Shown here one piece after another: positions 27,539-36,656 of a DNA stretch of 63,718 nucleotides (positions are counted from its first letter, which is position 1; each line of letters starts with the position of its first letter). Under the pieces are notes generated by a model. It saw only the letters and a list, made by a program, of their open reading frames with translations. It had not been told where the DNA came from and made no database searches. The stretch covers positions 1-63,718 of the forward strand of contig CAXSCR010000018.1 in NCBI GenBank assembly GCA_964235605.1, given 5' to 3'. Origin of the DNA: DATCRE01 sp964235605. Its GTDB lineage: Bacteria > Bacteroidota > Bacteroidia > Cytophagales > Cyclobacteriaceae. The position numbers were made by a program, and so were the translations under genes.

Positions 27539-28978
27539 ATGAAAACAAGAAAATTACTATCACTTTTATTTTTATGTTTAGGTTCGCTCACTGCATTTGC
27601 ACAGGAGTCAAAGAAGCAATGGACATTGCAAGAATGTGTTGATTATGCGCTAGCGAATAGTCTCACGGTAAAACGAAGTGAATACAACGTCGAAAGTAAT
27701 GATATAAACTACAGCCAGGCAAAATGGGCTTTAGCACCGAGTTTAAATGCAAGTGCTAGTCCAGGCTCTAACTGGGGAAGGTCAATTGACCCGGTAACCA
27801 ATCAGTTTACAACCCAACGTAATAATTCTATAAGTCCGAACGTCTCCAGTTCAGTGATGTTGTTTAACGGGTTTAGACTTCAGAACAACATAAAACAAAC
27901 TTCAAAGGATTACCAGGCGTCAAAGGAAGATCTTGAAAAAACGAAGAACGATGTAATTCTCAATGTTATATCCTTATACACCAATGCCATTTTTAACAAA
28001 GAGTTATACGAAAATGCAAAGTTTCAATTAAACTCGACCGAGCAACAGCTAGGGCGTATCCGGAAACAAGTTGCTGCTGGTGCATTATCTAAATCAAACG
28101 AACTTAACCAGGAAGCACAGGTTGCTACCAACGAATTGAATGTCATCAATCGTGAGAATGCAGTTAACTTAACCATACTGCAACTCAAACAGGCTTTGCA
28201 GTTGGAAGCGGGCGTACCTTTGGATGTTGTTGCTCCAGAGATAAATGTTGAAGATTTAAAGATTGAACAGACAAGGGAAGAAGTTTTTTCTATCGCTTAC
28301 GAAACAATGCCCGAAATAAAAAGGGATAAATTACGAATTGAAAGTGCGGGTTATGCCATTAAAGCTTCGCGCGGAAATTACTATCCTCGCTTAACACTTA
28401 ACACCGGTATAAATTCATATTACTCAAGTGTTTCCGCACTTAGATTGGTCCCTGATGGTACGTTTAGTAAGACGCCTGCGCCACTCCAGGTTGAAGGTAA
28501 CGAGAGCGCAACGATCTATCAATTAAAGCCAAATGGCCCATACCAAAATCTTTATAAATTCCAAAATCAATTAAAGGATAACGTTTCAAGGTATGTCTCA
28601 CTAGGTATAACCATCCCCATCTTGAATAATTTTCAATCAAGGGCAGGCGTGCAAAGAATGATCATTAACAAAGCGCTTGCAGAGATCACGGCGAAAGCAA
28701 CTGAAAATACATTAAGGCAAAGTATTGAAACGGCATACAACGATGCAATTGCAGCATCTAAGACGTACGCATCATCCTTAAAACAAGTACAAGCACATGA
28801 AGAAGCATCTCGTATGGTTAGCCAACGATATGAGGCAGGTGCGGCAAACTATGTAGAGTTTCAGGTCTCAGAAAATGATTTATTTCAAGCCAAGTCTGAC
28901 CTTGTTCGCGCGAAGTATGATTTCATTTTCAGAAAGAAACTATTAGACTTCTATCAAGGTAAACCAATCCAATATTAA
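27539..28978 (+). CDS. TolC family outer-membrane efflux protein
   Basis: A 479-residue protein with a signal peptide ending SLTAFAQE. It has the duplicated TolC (OEP) layout of long amphipathic helices and strands: WTLQECVDYALANSLTVKR at the start of the first repeat, and a second repeat with LRQSIETAYNDAIAASKTYA and RYEAGAANYVEFQVSENDLF. TolC proteins form trimeric outer-membrane exit ducts for efflux pumps or type I secretion. It is followed at 11 nt by the periplasmic adaptor gene, so the two make a duct-plus-adaptor pair. The inner-membrane pump is missing here. Confidence 0.92.
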   Translation: MKTRKLLSLLFLCLGSLTAFAQESKKQWTLQECVDYALANSLTVKRSEYNVESNDINYSQAKWALAPSLNASASPGSNWGRSIDPVTNQFTTQRNNSISPNVSSSVMLFNGFRLQNNIKQTSKDYQASKEDLEKTKNDVILNVISLYTNAIFNKELYENAKFQLNSTEQQLGRIRKQVAAGALSKSNELNQEAQVATNELNVINRENAVNLTILQLKQALQLEAGVPLDVVAPEINVEDLKIEQTREEVFSIAYETMPEIKRDKLRIESAGYAIKASRGNYYPRLTLNTGINSYYSSVSALRLVPDGTFSKTPAPLQVEGNESATIYQLKPNGPYQNLYKFQNQLKDNVSRYVSLGITIPILNNFQSRAGVQRMIINKALAEITAKATENTLRQSIETAYNDAIAASKTYASSLKQVQAHEEASRMVSQRYEAGAANYVEFQVSENDLFQAKSDLVRAKYDFIFRKKLLDFYQGKPIQY

Positions 28979-28989
28979 TTATCCAATCA

Positions 28990-30378
28990 ATGGCAAAACA
29001 AACACGCAAATCAAACAAATTGATTTATTGGCTCATCGGTACTGCACTATTATTATTACTTTTTATCGTTGTCGGTAAATCTGCAGGATGGATAGGTAAA
29101 CCTAAGGAAATAGAAGTTGATCTAGCCAAAGCTAAACGTACTACCATCATAGAAAAGGTAAGTGCATCAGGAACGGTTCAGCCAGTTACTGAAGTGAAAA
29201 TTGCGCCTGAAGTTTCTGGTGAAATTATCGATTTACTGATTGAAGAAGGTGATTCAGTAGTTAGAGGTCAATCACTTGTTAAAATTCGGCCTGACACCTG
29301 GCAGAGTCAATTGGATAGGGCAGAGGCAGGCTTAAGTCAGCAGCGCGCCAATCTTGAACAAGCCAAAGCAAGTTTATCACGAGCGCAGGCAACACTTACG
29401 CGGGCTGAATCTGACTATAAACGCCAAGAAAAACTTTGGAAGGAAAAAGTTATTTCTGAATCTGAATGGCAGTTAGCGCAGCAGAACTTTGAAATCGCAA
29501 AGAACGATAAGTCATCGGCAGAACAAGCGATAGAAGCAGCAAAATATATTATTCGAAGCACAGATGCGTCCCTTAGTGAAGCTCGTGAGAACTTCAGAAA
29601 GACTTCCGTTAATGCACCTATGAGTGGTATCGTATCGAAGCTTATTGTGAAGAAGGGCGAACGTGTAGTGGGAACCGCGACCATGACAGGTACCGAAATG
29701 CTACGAATAGCCGATTTGAATAAAATGGAAGTTCGTGTTAATGTTAATGAAAATGATATTGTACGCGTGCATCTAGGTGATACCACACTCATTGATGTTG
29801 ATGCGTATTCTAACATCAATAAAGAATTTAAAGGTATTGTTACCCTTATTGCCAATACAGCAAGAGATAAGGCTTCTGCCGACGCTATTACAGAATTTGA
29901 GGTACGAATTCTAATACTTAGCTCTTCTTACGATGATTTGGTGAAAGAAGGCAACAAGTTTCCTTTCAGACCTGGTATGACTGCCAGTGTAGAAATCATC
30001 ACTAAAACTAAGGATAATGTTCTTTCTGTTCCGCTTTCTTCGGTTACTACAAGAAATCCCGATGATGAAAACGAAATTAAAAAAGGTAATGAAGGCGGCG
30101 ATCGCAGAGAAAATGAAAATAGTAATGTTGATAAAAAGCCCGTTAAGAAAAAAGAGGACAAGGTTGTTCTGTTTGTAAACGATAAGGGAACGGCTAAGAT
30201 GGTTGAGGTAAAAACAGGCATCAGTGATTATGATAATATAGAAATTATATCAGGCATAAGTGATAGTACAACCGTCGTTTCCGGACCTTTCTTAGTGGTT
30301 TCGAAACGTTTGAAGGATGGTGAAAAGATAAGGGCTGCTGAAAAGAAAGAGGAATCTAAGAAAGAAGAAAAAAAGTAA
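28990..30378 (+). CDS. HlyD/MacA-type periplasmic adaptor protein
   Basis: A 462-residue membrane fusion protein. One N-terminal membrane helix (about residues 10-28) is followed by a barrel-sandwich half (KIAPEVSGEIIDLLIEEGD), a long coiled-coil hairpin (about 95-205, rich in Gln, Ala and Lys), the second sandwich half (VNAPMSGIVSKLIVKKGERV) and a beta-barrel domain. Near the C-terminus is an Asn/Glu/Lys-rich insert (about 355-395), and the protein ends in a charged tail. The layout is that of MacA-like adaptors, which normally work with a MacB ABC permease. The next gene is a pyrophosphatase remnant and a glycosyltransferase, not a pump, so the partner must lie elsewhere or has been lost. 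Confidence 0.92.
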   Translation: MAKQTRKSNKLIYWLIGTALLLLLFIVVGKSAGWIGKPKEIEVDLAKAKRTTIIEKVSASGTVQPVTEVKIAPEVSGEIIDLLIEEGDSVVRGQSLVKIRPDTWQSQLDRAEAGLSQQRANLEQAKASLSRAQATLTRAESDYKRQEKLWKEKVISESEWQLAQQNFEIAKNDKSSAEQAIEAAKYIIRSTDASLSEARENFRKTSVNAPMSGIVSKLIVKKGERVVGTATMTGTEMLRIADLNKMEVRVNVNENDIVRVHLGDTTLIDVDAYSNINKEFKGIVTLIANTARDKASADAITEFEVRILILSSSYDDLVKEGNKFPFRPGMTASVEIITKTKDNVLSVPLSSVTTRNPDDENEIKKGNEGGDRRENENSNVDKKPVKKKEDKVVLFVNDKGTAKMVEVKTGISDYDNIEIISGISDSTTVVSGPFLVVSKRLKDGEKIRAAEKKEESKKEEKK

Positions 30379-30475
30379 AATATGTAATTCCCAGCAGGCT
30401 GATATGCGCACAGCATATTAGCTTGTTGGAACATTTATGCATTGATTAATTATTGGTACTTTGCCATAAAAAAGC

Positions 30476-30583
30476 ATGGTAAAACATCCTTGGCATGAAG
30501 TCTCTGTGGGTGATACCCTTCCAAATTATGTTAACGGCATAATCGAAATCCCAAACGGTTATAAAAATAAATTTGGTAAGTGA
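30476..30583 (+). pseudogene. Truncated inorganic pyrophosphatase (N-terminal 35 codons)
   Basis: ATG 30476 opens a 35-codon frame that reads HPWHEVSVGDTLPNYVNG, IIEIPNGYKNKFG and then stops with TGA at 30581-30583. This is the N-terminus of a soluble family I inorganic diphosphatase (compare NPWHDV...VNAIIEIPKGSK.KYE in the family), which normally continues for about 140 more residues to the metal-binding aspartates. None of that follows. Instead the stop overlaps the GTG start of the first glycosyltransferase by 3 nt. The most likely explanation is a deletion or insertion that cut the gene and joined the glycan cluster to its 5' end; an expressed leader peptide is a less likely reading. Confidence 0.75.
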
Positions 30584-31716
30584 GAATCGGGTTTGATGCT
30601 AAGCGGTTGTATAACAACTTCACCGGTTTAGGTAATTATAGCAGGTTTGTTGTTGATGCCTTAGAAAAGTTCTATCCTAATAATCAATACTTTTTATTTA
30701 CACCAAAAGTTAAGCGTACAGAAGATACCTTACCCTTTGTTGAATCAAGTTGCTTAACAACGGTTTTGCCATCACAATGGGTTAGCAAAGCAAAGCTTGG
30801 AAGCGTATGGCGTAGCATGTTGGTTGGCCAGCACGCAAAGACAATGAAGGTAGATTTGTACCATGGTTTGAGTCAGGAATTGCCTTTTCTGATGCCTAAA
30901 AATATTCTTTCTGTTGTAACAATTCACGATTTAATCTTTCTACGCTTTCCGGAATTTTATAATCCAATTGATGTTCAAATATATAAGGCCAAAGTAAAAC
31001 ATGCTTGTAAGACTGCCGATGCCATCATTGCAATAAGTGAACAGACTGCTAAAGATTTAGTCGAATATATCGGTGCTGACGAAGCAAAAATAAAAGTTAT
31101 CTATCAAGGATGTCATCCAAACTTCAAAAGGCAATTTTCAAGCAAACAACTTGCTGCTATAAAATTGAAATATAAACTGCCGGATAGATTTCTGTTGAAT
31201 GTTGGCACGATAGAGCCAAGAAAGAATGCGCTAATAATTGTAAAAGCGCTTCGAAGTTTAAAACATAAAATTCCATTGGTAATAATAGGGAGGCCAACGC
31301 CGTATCTAGATATTATTAAGGTCTATGCCAATCAATTTAATTTACAAAATCAGATTTTGTATCTTCATCAAGTTGATTTTAAAGATTTGCCTGCTATATA
31401 TAGATTAGCTTCTGTTTTCATTTATCCTTCCTTGTTCGAAGGATTCGGCATTCCATTAGTGGAAGCCATTACCTGTGACGTACCTGTTATCACCTCCAAC
31501 GGGTCTTGTTTCAGTGAAGCAGCAGGGCCCTCAGCAATATATTTTGATTCGCGTAGTGAAACTGAGCTGGCAGTACAAATCGAGCGTGTATTAGGTAATG
31601 AAAGTTTGCAAGCCACAATGAAGGCCGACGCAAAGACCTATATTAGAAAATTTGAACCTGATTTTATTGCAAAAGATCTTGTTGGAGTTTATGATAACTT
31701 AACTAATCGTTTATAA
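30580..31716 (+). CDS. GT4 family glycosyltransferase
   Basis: A 378-residue GT-B enzyme that transfers a sugar from an NDP-sugar to a growing surface glycan. The N-terminus IGFDAKRLYNNFTGLGNYSR is the standard opening of one GT4 subgroup, which supports the GTG start at 30580. The C-terminal half shows LLNVGTIEPRKNALIIVKAL, then VIIGRPTPY and YPSLFEGFGIPLVEAI, the E-x7-E motif of GT4 retaining enzymes. It is the first gene of a five-gene glycan cluster and follows the truncated pyrophosphatase with a 4-nt GTGA overlap. Donor and acceptor cannot be read from sequence. Confidence 0.9.
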   Translation: MRIGFDAKRLYNNFTGLGNYSRFVVDALEKFYPNNQYFLFTPKVKRTEDTLPFVESSCLTTVLPSQWVSKAKLGSVWRSMLVGQHAKTMKVDLYHGLSQELPFLMPKNILSVVTIHDLIFLRFPEFYNPIDVQIYKAKVKHACKTADAIIAISEQTAKDLVEYIGADEAKIKVIYQGCHPNFKRQFSSKQLAAIKLKYKLPDRFLLNVGTIEPRKNALIIVKALRSLKHKIPLVIIGRPTPYLDIIKVYANQFNLQNQILYLHQVDFKDLPAIYRLASVFIYPSLFEGFGIPLVEAITCDVPVITSNGSCFSEAAGPSAIYFDSRSETELAVQIERVLGNESLQATMKADAKTYIRKFEPDFIAKDLVGVYDNLTNRL

Positions 31717-31717
31717 C

Positions 31718-32812
31718 ATGAAAGTTCTTCATTTATGCTCAGAAAGAGGATGGCGGGGTGGTGAACAACAAGTGGTCTATCTTGTTGAAGAGCTAGCGTT
31801 ACAAGGAATACAAGTTGTATTAGCAATTAAGAAGGGTTCAGCACTAGAGCGCTATTGCATAGAATCAAATAAGAAATTTTATACTGTTCCTTATACCACC
31901 GCTATCGACCCTTACTCGGCTTATAGGGTTATGCAAATATGCAAGAATGAAGGCATAGATATTATACACATGCATTCATCGAAAGCACATGGTGTAGGTG
32001 TACTTTCTTCTTATTTTGGAAATGTAATTCCGCTTGTACTAAGTAGACGTGTGGAGTTCGTTCCAAAGTCGAATTGGATTACGAAGTGGAAATACACCCA
32101 TCGTAGTATTAAAAGAATAATCGGTGTTTCAAAAAGGATCAGTCAAATCATGAGTACCTATACCGAAAAGCATCAAAAATGCGTTACGATTTATGATGGC
32201 ATAGATTTGAAAAAATTTGATAACGTGCTCAACGAGAATGAAATTTTACGTGCCCAATATAATGTAGGATCGGCTTTCTTAATTGGAAATATAGGTGCCT
32301 TATCACCTTCTAAAGACCATTATACATTTATTGATACCATTGAAATTCTACATGAGCATGAATTATCTGTCCATGCAATTATCATTGGTGATGGATCATT
32401 ACGAAGTCAGCTCGAACAATACGTCTCAATGAAAGGTCTTAGTAATGTTATCACATTTACAGGGTTCCAAAAACAAATTGGCAAATTATTGCTTGCCTTA
32501 GATTTATTTTTAATGACTTCAAAAGAAGAAGGTCTAGGCACATCTTTATTAGATGCATTTTTAGCAAAAATACCGGTAGTTGCCACTGCTGCTGGTGGAA
32601 TACCTGAAATTGTTATTAATAATAAAACAGGTTTGCTCTCACCTGTTGGCGATCCGATATTGTTAGCCAACAACGTAAAAGCTTTAATTGAAAATTCTTC
32701 CTTAAGGAACGAACTGCGTGAAAAAGCCCATGAGTTTGTAGCCAACTTTTCAAAGGAAAAAATGGCATATCGTACAATGAATATATATAAGGAAATATTA
32801 AGTATTAAATAG
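31718..32812 (+). CDS. GT4 family glycosyltransferase
   Basis: A 364-residue GT-B glycosyltransferase. It begins KVLHLCSERGWRGGEQQVVY, the usual start for lipopolysaccharide- or capsule-type GT4 enzymes, and has IIHMHSSKAHGVGVLSS, IGNIGALSPSKDHYTFI and the C-terminal acceptor/donor site SKEEGLGTSLLDAFLAKIPV with TAAGGIPEIV. It starts one base after the stop of the previous glycosyltransferase, so they are translated together. Specificity is unknown. Confidence 0.9.
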   Translation: MKVLHLCSERGWRGGEQQVVYLVEELALQGIQVVLAIKKGSALERYCIESNKKFYTVPYTTAIDPYSAYRVMQICKNEGIDIIHMHSSKAHGVGVLSSYFGNVIPLVLSRRVEFVPKSNWITKWKYTHRSIKRIIGVSKRISQIMSTYTEKHQKCVTIYDGIDLKKFDNVLNENEILRAQYNVGSAFLIGNIGALSPSKDHYTFIDTIEILHEHELSVHAIIIGDGSLRSQLEQYVSMKGLSNVITFTGFQKQIGKLLLALDLFLMTSKEEGLGTSLLDAFLAKIPVVATAAGGIPEIVINNKTGLLSPVGDPILLANNVKALIENSSLRNELREKAHEFVANFSKEKMAYRTMNIYKEILSIK

Positions 32813-32813
32813 C

Positions 32814-33632
32814 ATGAGAAAATCAGTATCAGTAATCGTATCATTTTATAATAAAATAAATTATTTAAAAATGATTTTAGCTGCTTTAGAAAGACAAGAT
32901 TTTAAATCTTTTGAAGTGGTTATATCTGATGACGGCTCTAAACCAGAAGTAGTACAGGAAATTAATTCGATTATTAAAACTTCTCCACTCTCAATAAAGC
33001 ATTTATGGCATGAAGATAAAGGCTTTAGAAAAACCAAGATTTTAAACGAGGCCATTAGAAGGTCCGAATCTGATTATTTGGTTTTTATTGATGGTGATTG
33101 TATTCCGCATTACAAGTTTGTAGGTGAACACTTTTTTAATAAAACCCAGAAAGTTCTGTTGGCAGGAAGAAGAGTTAACATGTCTGATAAAATGTCTTTG
33201 ACATTAACTGAACAAAAAATAAGAAGTGGTTATTTAGAACGAGGTTTTACACTTAAATTAATTATAGATTCAATTTTATGTAACACCAATCATGTGATAA
33301 AGGGTATCTATGTAAAAAATAATGTGTTTAGGAAATTTTTAAATCGAAAAATGAAAGGCGTTCTTGGCTGCAATTTCTCAATTCATAAAAGTGATTTAAT
33401 GGATATTAATGGCTTTGATGAACGATATGAAGCACCTGCGGTTGGTGAAGATTCTGATATAGAGTTCCGATTAATTGGAAACAATGTTAAAATTAAAATG
33501 ATAAAGAACATGGCGGTTCAGTATCATATTTACCATAAGAAATTAGACCGACCCAATGAGAATCAAATTCTTTTTGATTCTATTAAAAAAAGTAAGATAT
33601 ATTATACGCCATATGGTATTAACCCAGCGTAG
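32814..33632 (+). CDS. GT2 family glycosyltransferase with GT7C-type C-terminus
   Basis: A 272-residue GT-A enzyme. The N-terminal Rossmann-like part carries SVIVSFYNKINYL and VISDDGSKPEV; the DxD-type metal site is FIDGDCIPH near residue 95. Towards the C-terminus GVLGCNFSIHKSDLMDINGF and GEDSDIEFR match the galactosyltransferase-like (Glyco_transf_7C) module that holds the catalytic aspartates. No membrane helix is seen, so it probably acts at the cytoplasmic face. It is separated by one base from the gene before it. Confidence 0.9.
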   Translation: MRKSVSVIVSFYNKINYLKMILAALERQDFKSFEVVISDDGSKPEVVQEINSIIKTSPLSIKHLWHEDKGFRKTKILNEAIRRSESDYLVFIDGDCIPHYKFVGEHFFNKTQKVLLAGRRVNMSDKMSLTLTEQKIRSGYLERGFTLKLIIDSILCNTNHVIKGIYVKNNVFRKFLNRKMKGVLGCNFSIHKSDLMDINGFDERYEAPAVGEDSDIEFRLIGNNVKIKMIKNMAVQYHIYHKKLDRPNENQILFDSIKKSKIYYTPYGINPA

Positions 33633-33652
33633 TTTTTAGAACAAGAATATGT

Positions 33653-34363
33653 ATGATAACCTACATTAGAAGAATTTTGTTTAAAAGGGGCTGGCTTGTT
33701 AAGGTACCTCACTGGTCTTTAACTTATAGAAAGCTTTTGCAAAATCTAAAAGAAAACAAGGCCTTTTCTTTTTCTAGATGGGGCGATGGGGAATGGGAGT
33801 CAGTTTTGAGTCTTAAAAGTCAGGATGAATCAAACTGCGACGGTCATAAATTTTTCAGTTCAATGCAAATCGCATTGCATGAAATACTTCTAAAACGTCC
33901 ATCTTATTATTTAGGGATGCAGGAGCTTGCATACTATAAAACAATAGGCAATCAAGTTGATAAGTTTTTGAAAGCCAACAAAATTAAATTAGATTGGGAG
34001 AACGCTGATGCGCTTCATTTCGCCAGCGTAAAAGGTGAATTGAACTCATTTTTTCAATGCTTAGTAAATAGGAAACTATTATTGGTTGGCCCTGCTTATT
34101 TAAAAAAAGTAGAGGTAATAAAATTTGATTTGATTGAAGTACCACAAACTAATTGCTGGTTAGCGAAGGACGATATATTGAGTTCCATAATGCTTCGAAA
34201 AGATAACTACGAGGTTGTTTTATTTTGCGCAGGAATGACTTCAAATTGGTTGGTAGATCAGTTGCATGGAAATTTTAATGGGTTCATAATTGATATAGGC
34301 AGTCTACTTGATCCTTATGCAGGTAAGGAAACCAGAAATTATCATCGAAAATTGAAAATATAA
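33653..34363 (+). CDS. GT-D fold glycosyltransferase (DUF1792-like)
   Basis: A 236-residue protein with no signal peptide. The segment AFSFSRWGDGEWESVL near residue 38 resembles the R-x-GDGE signature of the DUF1792 / GT-D family, in which the Asp-Gly-Glu triad takes the place of the GT-A DxD motif in binding the metal and the nucleotide sugar. Later NRKLLLVGPAYL and VVLFCAGMTSNWLVDQL fit the Rossmann-like strands of that fold, and GFIIDIGSLLDPYAG closes it. GT-D enzymes are best known from serine-rich adhesin glycosylation in streptococci. Its place in a glycan operon of a Bacteroidota chromosome fits a sugar transferase role; the substrate is unknown. Confidence 0.7.
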   Translation: MITYIRRILFKRGWLVKVPHWSLTYRKLLQNLKENKAFSFSRWGDGEWESVLSLKSQDESNCDGHKFFSSMQIALHEILLKRPSYYLGMQELAYYKTIGNQVDKFLKANKIKLDWENADALHFASVKGELNSFFQCLVNRKLLLVGPAYLKKVEVIKFDLIEVPQTNCWLAKDDILSSIMLRKDNYEVVLFCAGMTSNWLVDQLHGNFNGFIIDIGSLLDPYAGKETRNYHRKLKI

Positions 34364-34395
34364 AGCCTATCTAGCGATAAGATTGGTTGGTACTT

Positions 34396-35667
34396 ATGGC
34401 GGATGAATCATTACACATTTTGAAGATATGGGTTGCAAAGATATTGTATCTTAGCACTATTCTTATCTTTTTTTTTATCCCTTGGAATACTTCAATCACG
34501 TACACTGCTATTTTTATCTCTTGCTTTTTTTGTTTGACGCTCTTTAAGCAGCAGCAAGCTTCATTTGATAAAAGACTTCTGTTCCCGTTTCTTCTGTTCA
34601 TATCACTTTATCTGATTAATGTTTTCGGAATGATTTACACCGATAACATGAAAGAAGGACTGTTTAGATTAGAGACAAAGCTTTCGCTTTTGGTTTTTCC
34701 TTTTATTATTTTTTGGAATGTGTTGAAGCAAAAAGATGTTAGGCAGATAATCCACATTTTCATAGCTTCTACAATAATTGCATGTATCTGGTGTGAAATT
34801 GAAATGATAAAAATTGTATTGGCTTCTGGCAAACCTTTGTCTGCCTTGCTTTTTGATTCACGCTTTCAATACACCAATCTTTCAATTCCATTAAATGCAT
34901 TGCATCCTACCTATTTAAGCTTAGCGGTTAACTTGTCTATCGCTTATTTATTTCTCGTTCTAGGGAAAGTAGATTTTCCATGGATTAAGACGGGTATATT
35001 GATTTTGATAGTGGTATTCCTTATTTTTTTTACCATCCTATTAGCTTCACGCAGCGGGCTAATTTCATTGTTTGTAGTGTTGCTGTTATTGACGTTCTAT
35101 CAACATAAAGCAGTTAAAATATTTATACTTTGCACTGCATGTATTACCTTTTCCATATTGATAAACATGCCGCTTTATAAGGATAGATTCGTATCCTCAT
35201 TTCAAGACTCATCTCTTGAAAGGAATATTACTACTAATTCAATTAGTTTACATTATAAGGCATGGTATTGTTCTTATAAAATGTGGACTACTGATCACAT
35301 ATTATTTGGTTATGGAACGGGTGATGAGAAAGACGCAATCCATAAATGTAATCTTGAGAATGGTTGGATAGATTTGGGCCATGATGCCCATAATGAGTAC
35401 ATGAGTAGCTTGGTACGGCATGGACTTTTTGGCCTCGCTGTTTTATTAAGTTGCCTATTTTATCCTTTGTACCTTTCCATCAGGCATAATGATGTTATGT
35501 ATATCATTTTTATTGTGCTAGTTGGTATTACCTTCTTTTCTGAATCTATGCTTAGGGCAGGCAATGGCATCATGTTTTACGCAGCCTTTAATGCCTTGTT
35601 AATGTATCGACTTGTTATTTCAGACTATAATAAGGTTAAGATAACTGATAATCTATCTTTGATCTAA
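34396..35667 (+). CDS. O-antigen ligase / Wzy-like polymerase family membrane protein
   Basis: A 423-residue membrane protein from ATG 34396 with about 11 predicted helices; a TTG three codons upstream is less likely. The Wzy_C/WaaL signature is present: ILLASRSGLISLFVVLLLL in the middle, then a large periplasmic loop ending GHDAHNEYMSSLVRHGLFGL, whose His residues are the conserved catalytic region. Such proteins either polymerise glycan repeat units or ligate glycan to lipid A or to proteins. It is the last gene of the cluster, and no flippase (Wzx) or initiating sugar-phosphate transferase is present, so the cluster needs partners elsewhere. Confidence 0.85.
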   Translation: MADESLHILKIWVAKILYLSTILIFFFIPWNTSITYTAIFISCFFCLTLFKQQQASFDKRLLFPFLLFISLYLINVFGMIYTDNMKEGLFRLETKLSLLVFPFIIFWNVLKQKDVRQIIHIFIASTIIACIWCEIEMIKIVLASGKPLSALLFDSRFQYTNLSIPLNALHPTYLSLAVNLSIAYLFLVLGKVDFPWIKTGILILIVVFLIFFTILLASRSGLISLFVVLLLLTFYQHKAVKIFILCTACITFSILINMPLYKDRFVSSFQDSSLERNITTNSISLHYKAWYCSYKMWTTDHILFGYGTGDEKDAIHKCNLENGWIDLGHDAHNEYMSSLVRHGLFGLAVLLSCLFYPLYLSIRHNDVMYIIFIVLVGITFFSESMLRAGNGIMFYAAFNALLMYRLVISDYNKVKITDNLSLI

Positions 35668-35668
35668 G

Positions 35669-36656
35669 TTACTCAGACCTCAGGTGACGTTGCGTAAATG
35701 CGGCTAGCTCCATTCCCCATGCAATACCGATAAGTACAACAACCCCTCGCCAAATACTTTTGGTTTCATAGGCTATAACACTAAGTAGGTAGCCTCCAAA
35801 AATGGAACTTATTGCTTCAATCGAGGTTTACCGAAATGTAAGAAACAATAAACAACTGCCATTGAAGTACTGAACCACGGCCTAGTACCGACATCATACC
35901 TATAACCATAAAGCCTCTAAATAAAAACTCTACTGAAATAATATCAAAAGCGGAGGTAATTTCATACACGCTGGTAGTAAGCCAATCAGGAACATGGAAG
36001 TATTCATGCGCCTGAGATACTTTATATTTGTAATCGGTAAATAATAGTGTACCAAAAATGGCAACAAGAGTGTACCAGTAAAACGGACATTTGTGGGTTT
36101 ATAAAACTTTTCGAAAATGATGCCGCTATAAGAAGTGGAGCCATTAATAAAAGCATTATGAAATAGGGCTTAAGATCCACACACTTTGCTTCAAGGCCAT
36201 AGACGTGTTTCTCCTTTCTATCATTAAAATAATAGTATAAAAGAAGCAGAATCATTACTGTAAATAAGTTATATACGTTGTTAAGAACTTTATACAGCCA
36301 AAGCTGTATAGAAATGTCAAAAAGTTTAACATAGTCGCGAAGAAAAGGCGCACTGCCATCTAGGCTAAGAACCATACCAACAGCAAAGACCTTATCAGAA
36401 TTGTTTGTTCATTAAGACTTCCCTTTGCTTTGTGTATAGCAAGTATGATAGGCTTGCAAAGTAGGTTGCAATGGAGTATAAAATTAAGCAGTGAAAGAAT
36501 TTCTCACTAGCCGTTTTTTGTGAAACTTTTATAAAATCCAAATTGATAATTGCATGTAAGGCTAACGCTTAAAAAGATAAAAACTATGAAGTATGTAACA
36601 GGTGACGTTAAATCTTCACCCAAATGGTGTTTCAGATAAAGCCATATTTTCTTCAT
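35669..36656 (-). pseudogene. Frameshifted CPBP family intramembrane protease gene
   Basis: Reading the minus strand from ATG 36656 gives a continuous protein only by changing frame: MKKIWLYLKHHLGEDLTSP and a first membrane helix; shift near 36510-36525 into SEKFFHCLILYSIATYFASL; shift near 36395-36405 into VGMVLSLDGSAPFLRDYVK and three more helices; shift near 36080-36095 into FYWYTLVAIFGTLLFTDYK and the catalytic ISVEFLFRGFMVIGM; two small shifts near 35820-35850 around HFGKP and IEAISSIFGGYLL; end HLRSE with TAA at 35669-35671. The E-x2-x2-R and H motifs of the CPBP (Abi) family are recognisable, so the gene was once functional, about 325 residues long. Its ATG overlaps the maf stop by 4 nt. 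Confidence 0.8.

Noticed and set aside
29415..29855. Minus-strand frame of 146 codons inside the adaptor gene
   Set aside because: It is a shadow of the hlyD coding strand, with no recognisable domain and no room for its own signals.
35669..36656. Programmed ribosomal frameshifting in the CPBP gene
   Set aside because: Five shifts in different directions without slippery heptamers are not consistent with programmed frameshifting; decay is simpler.
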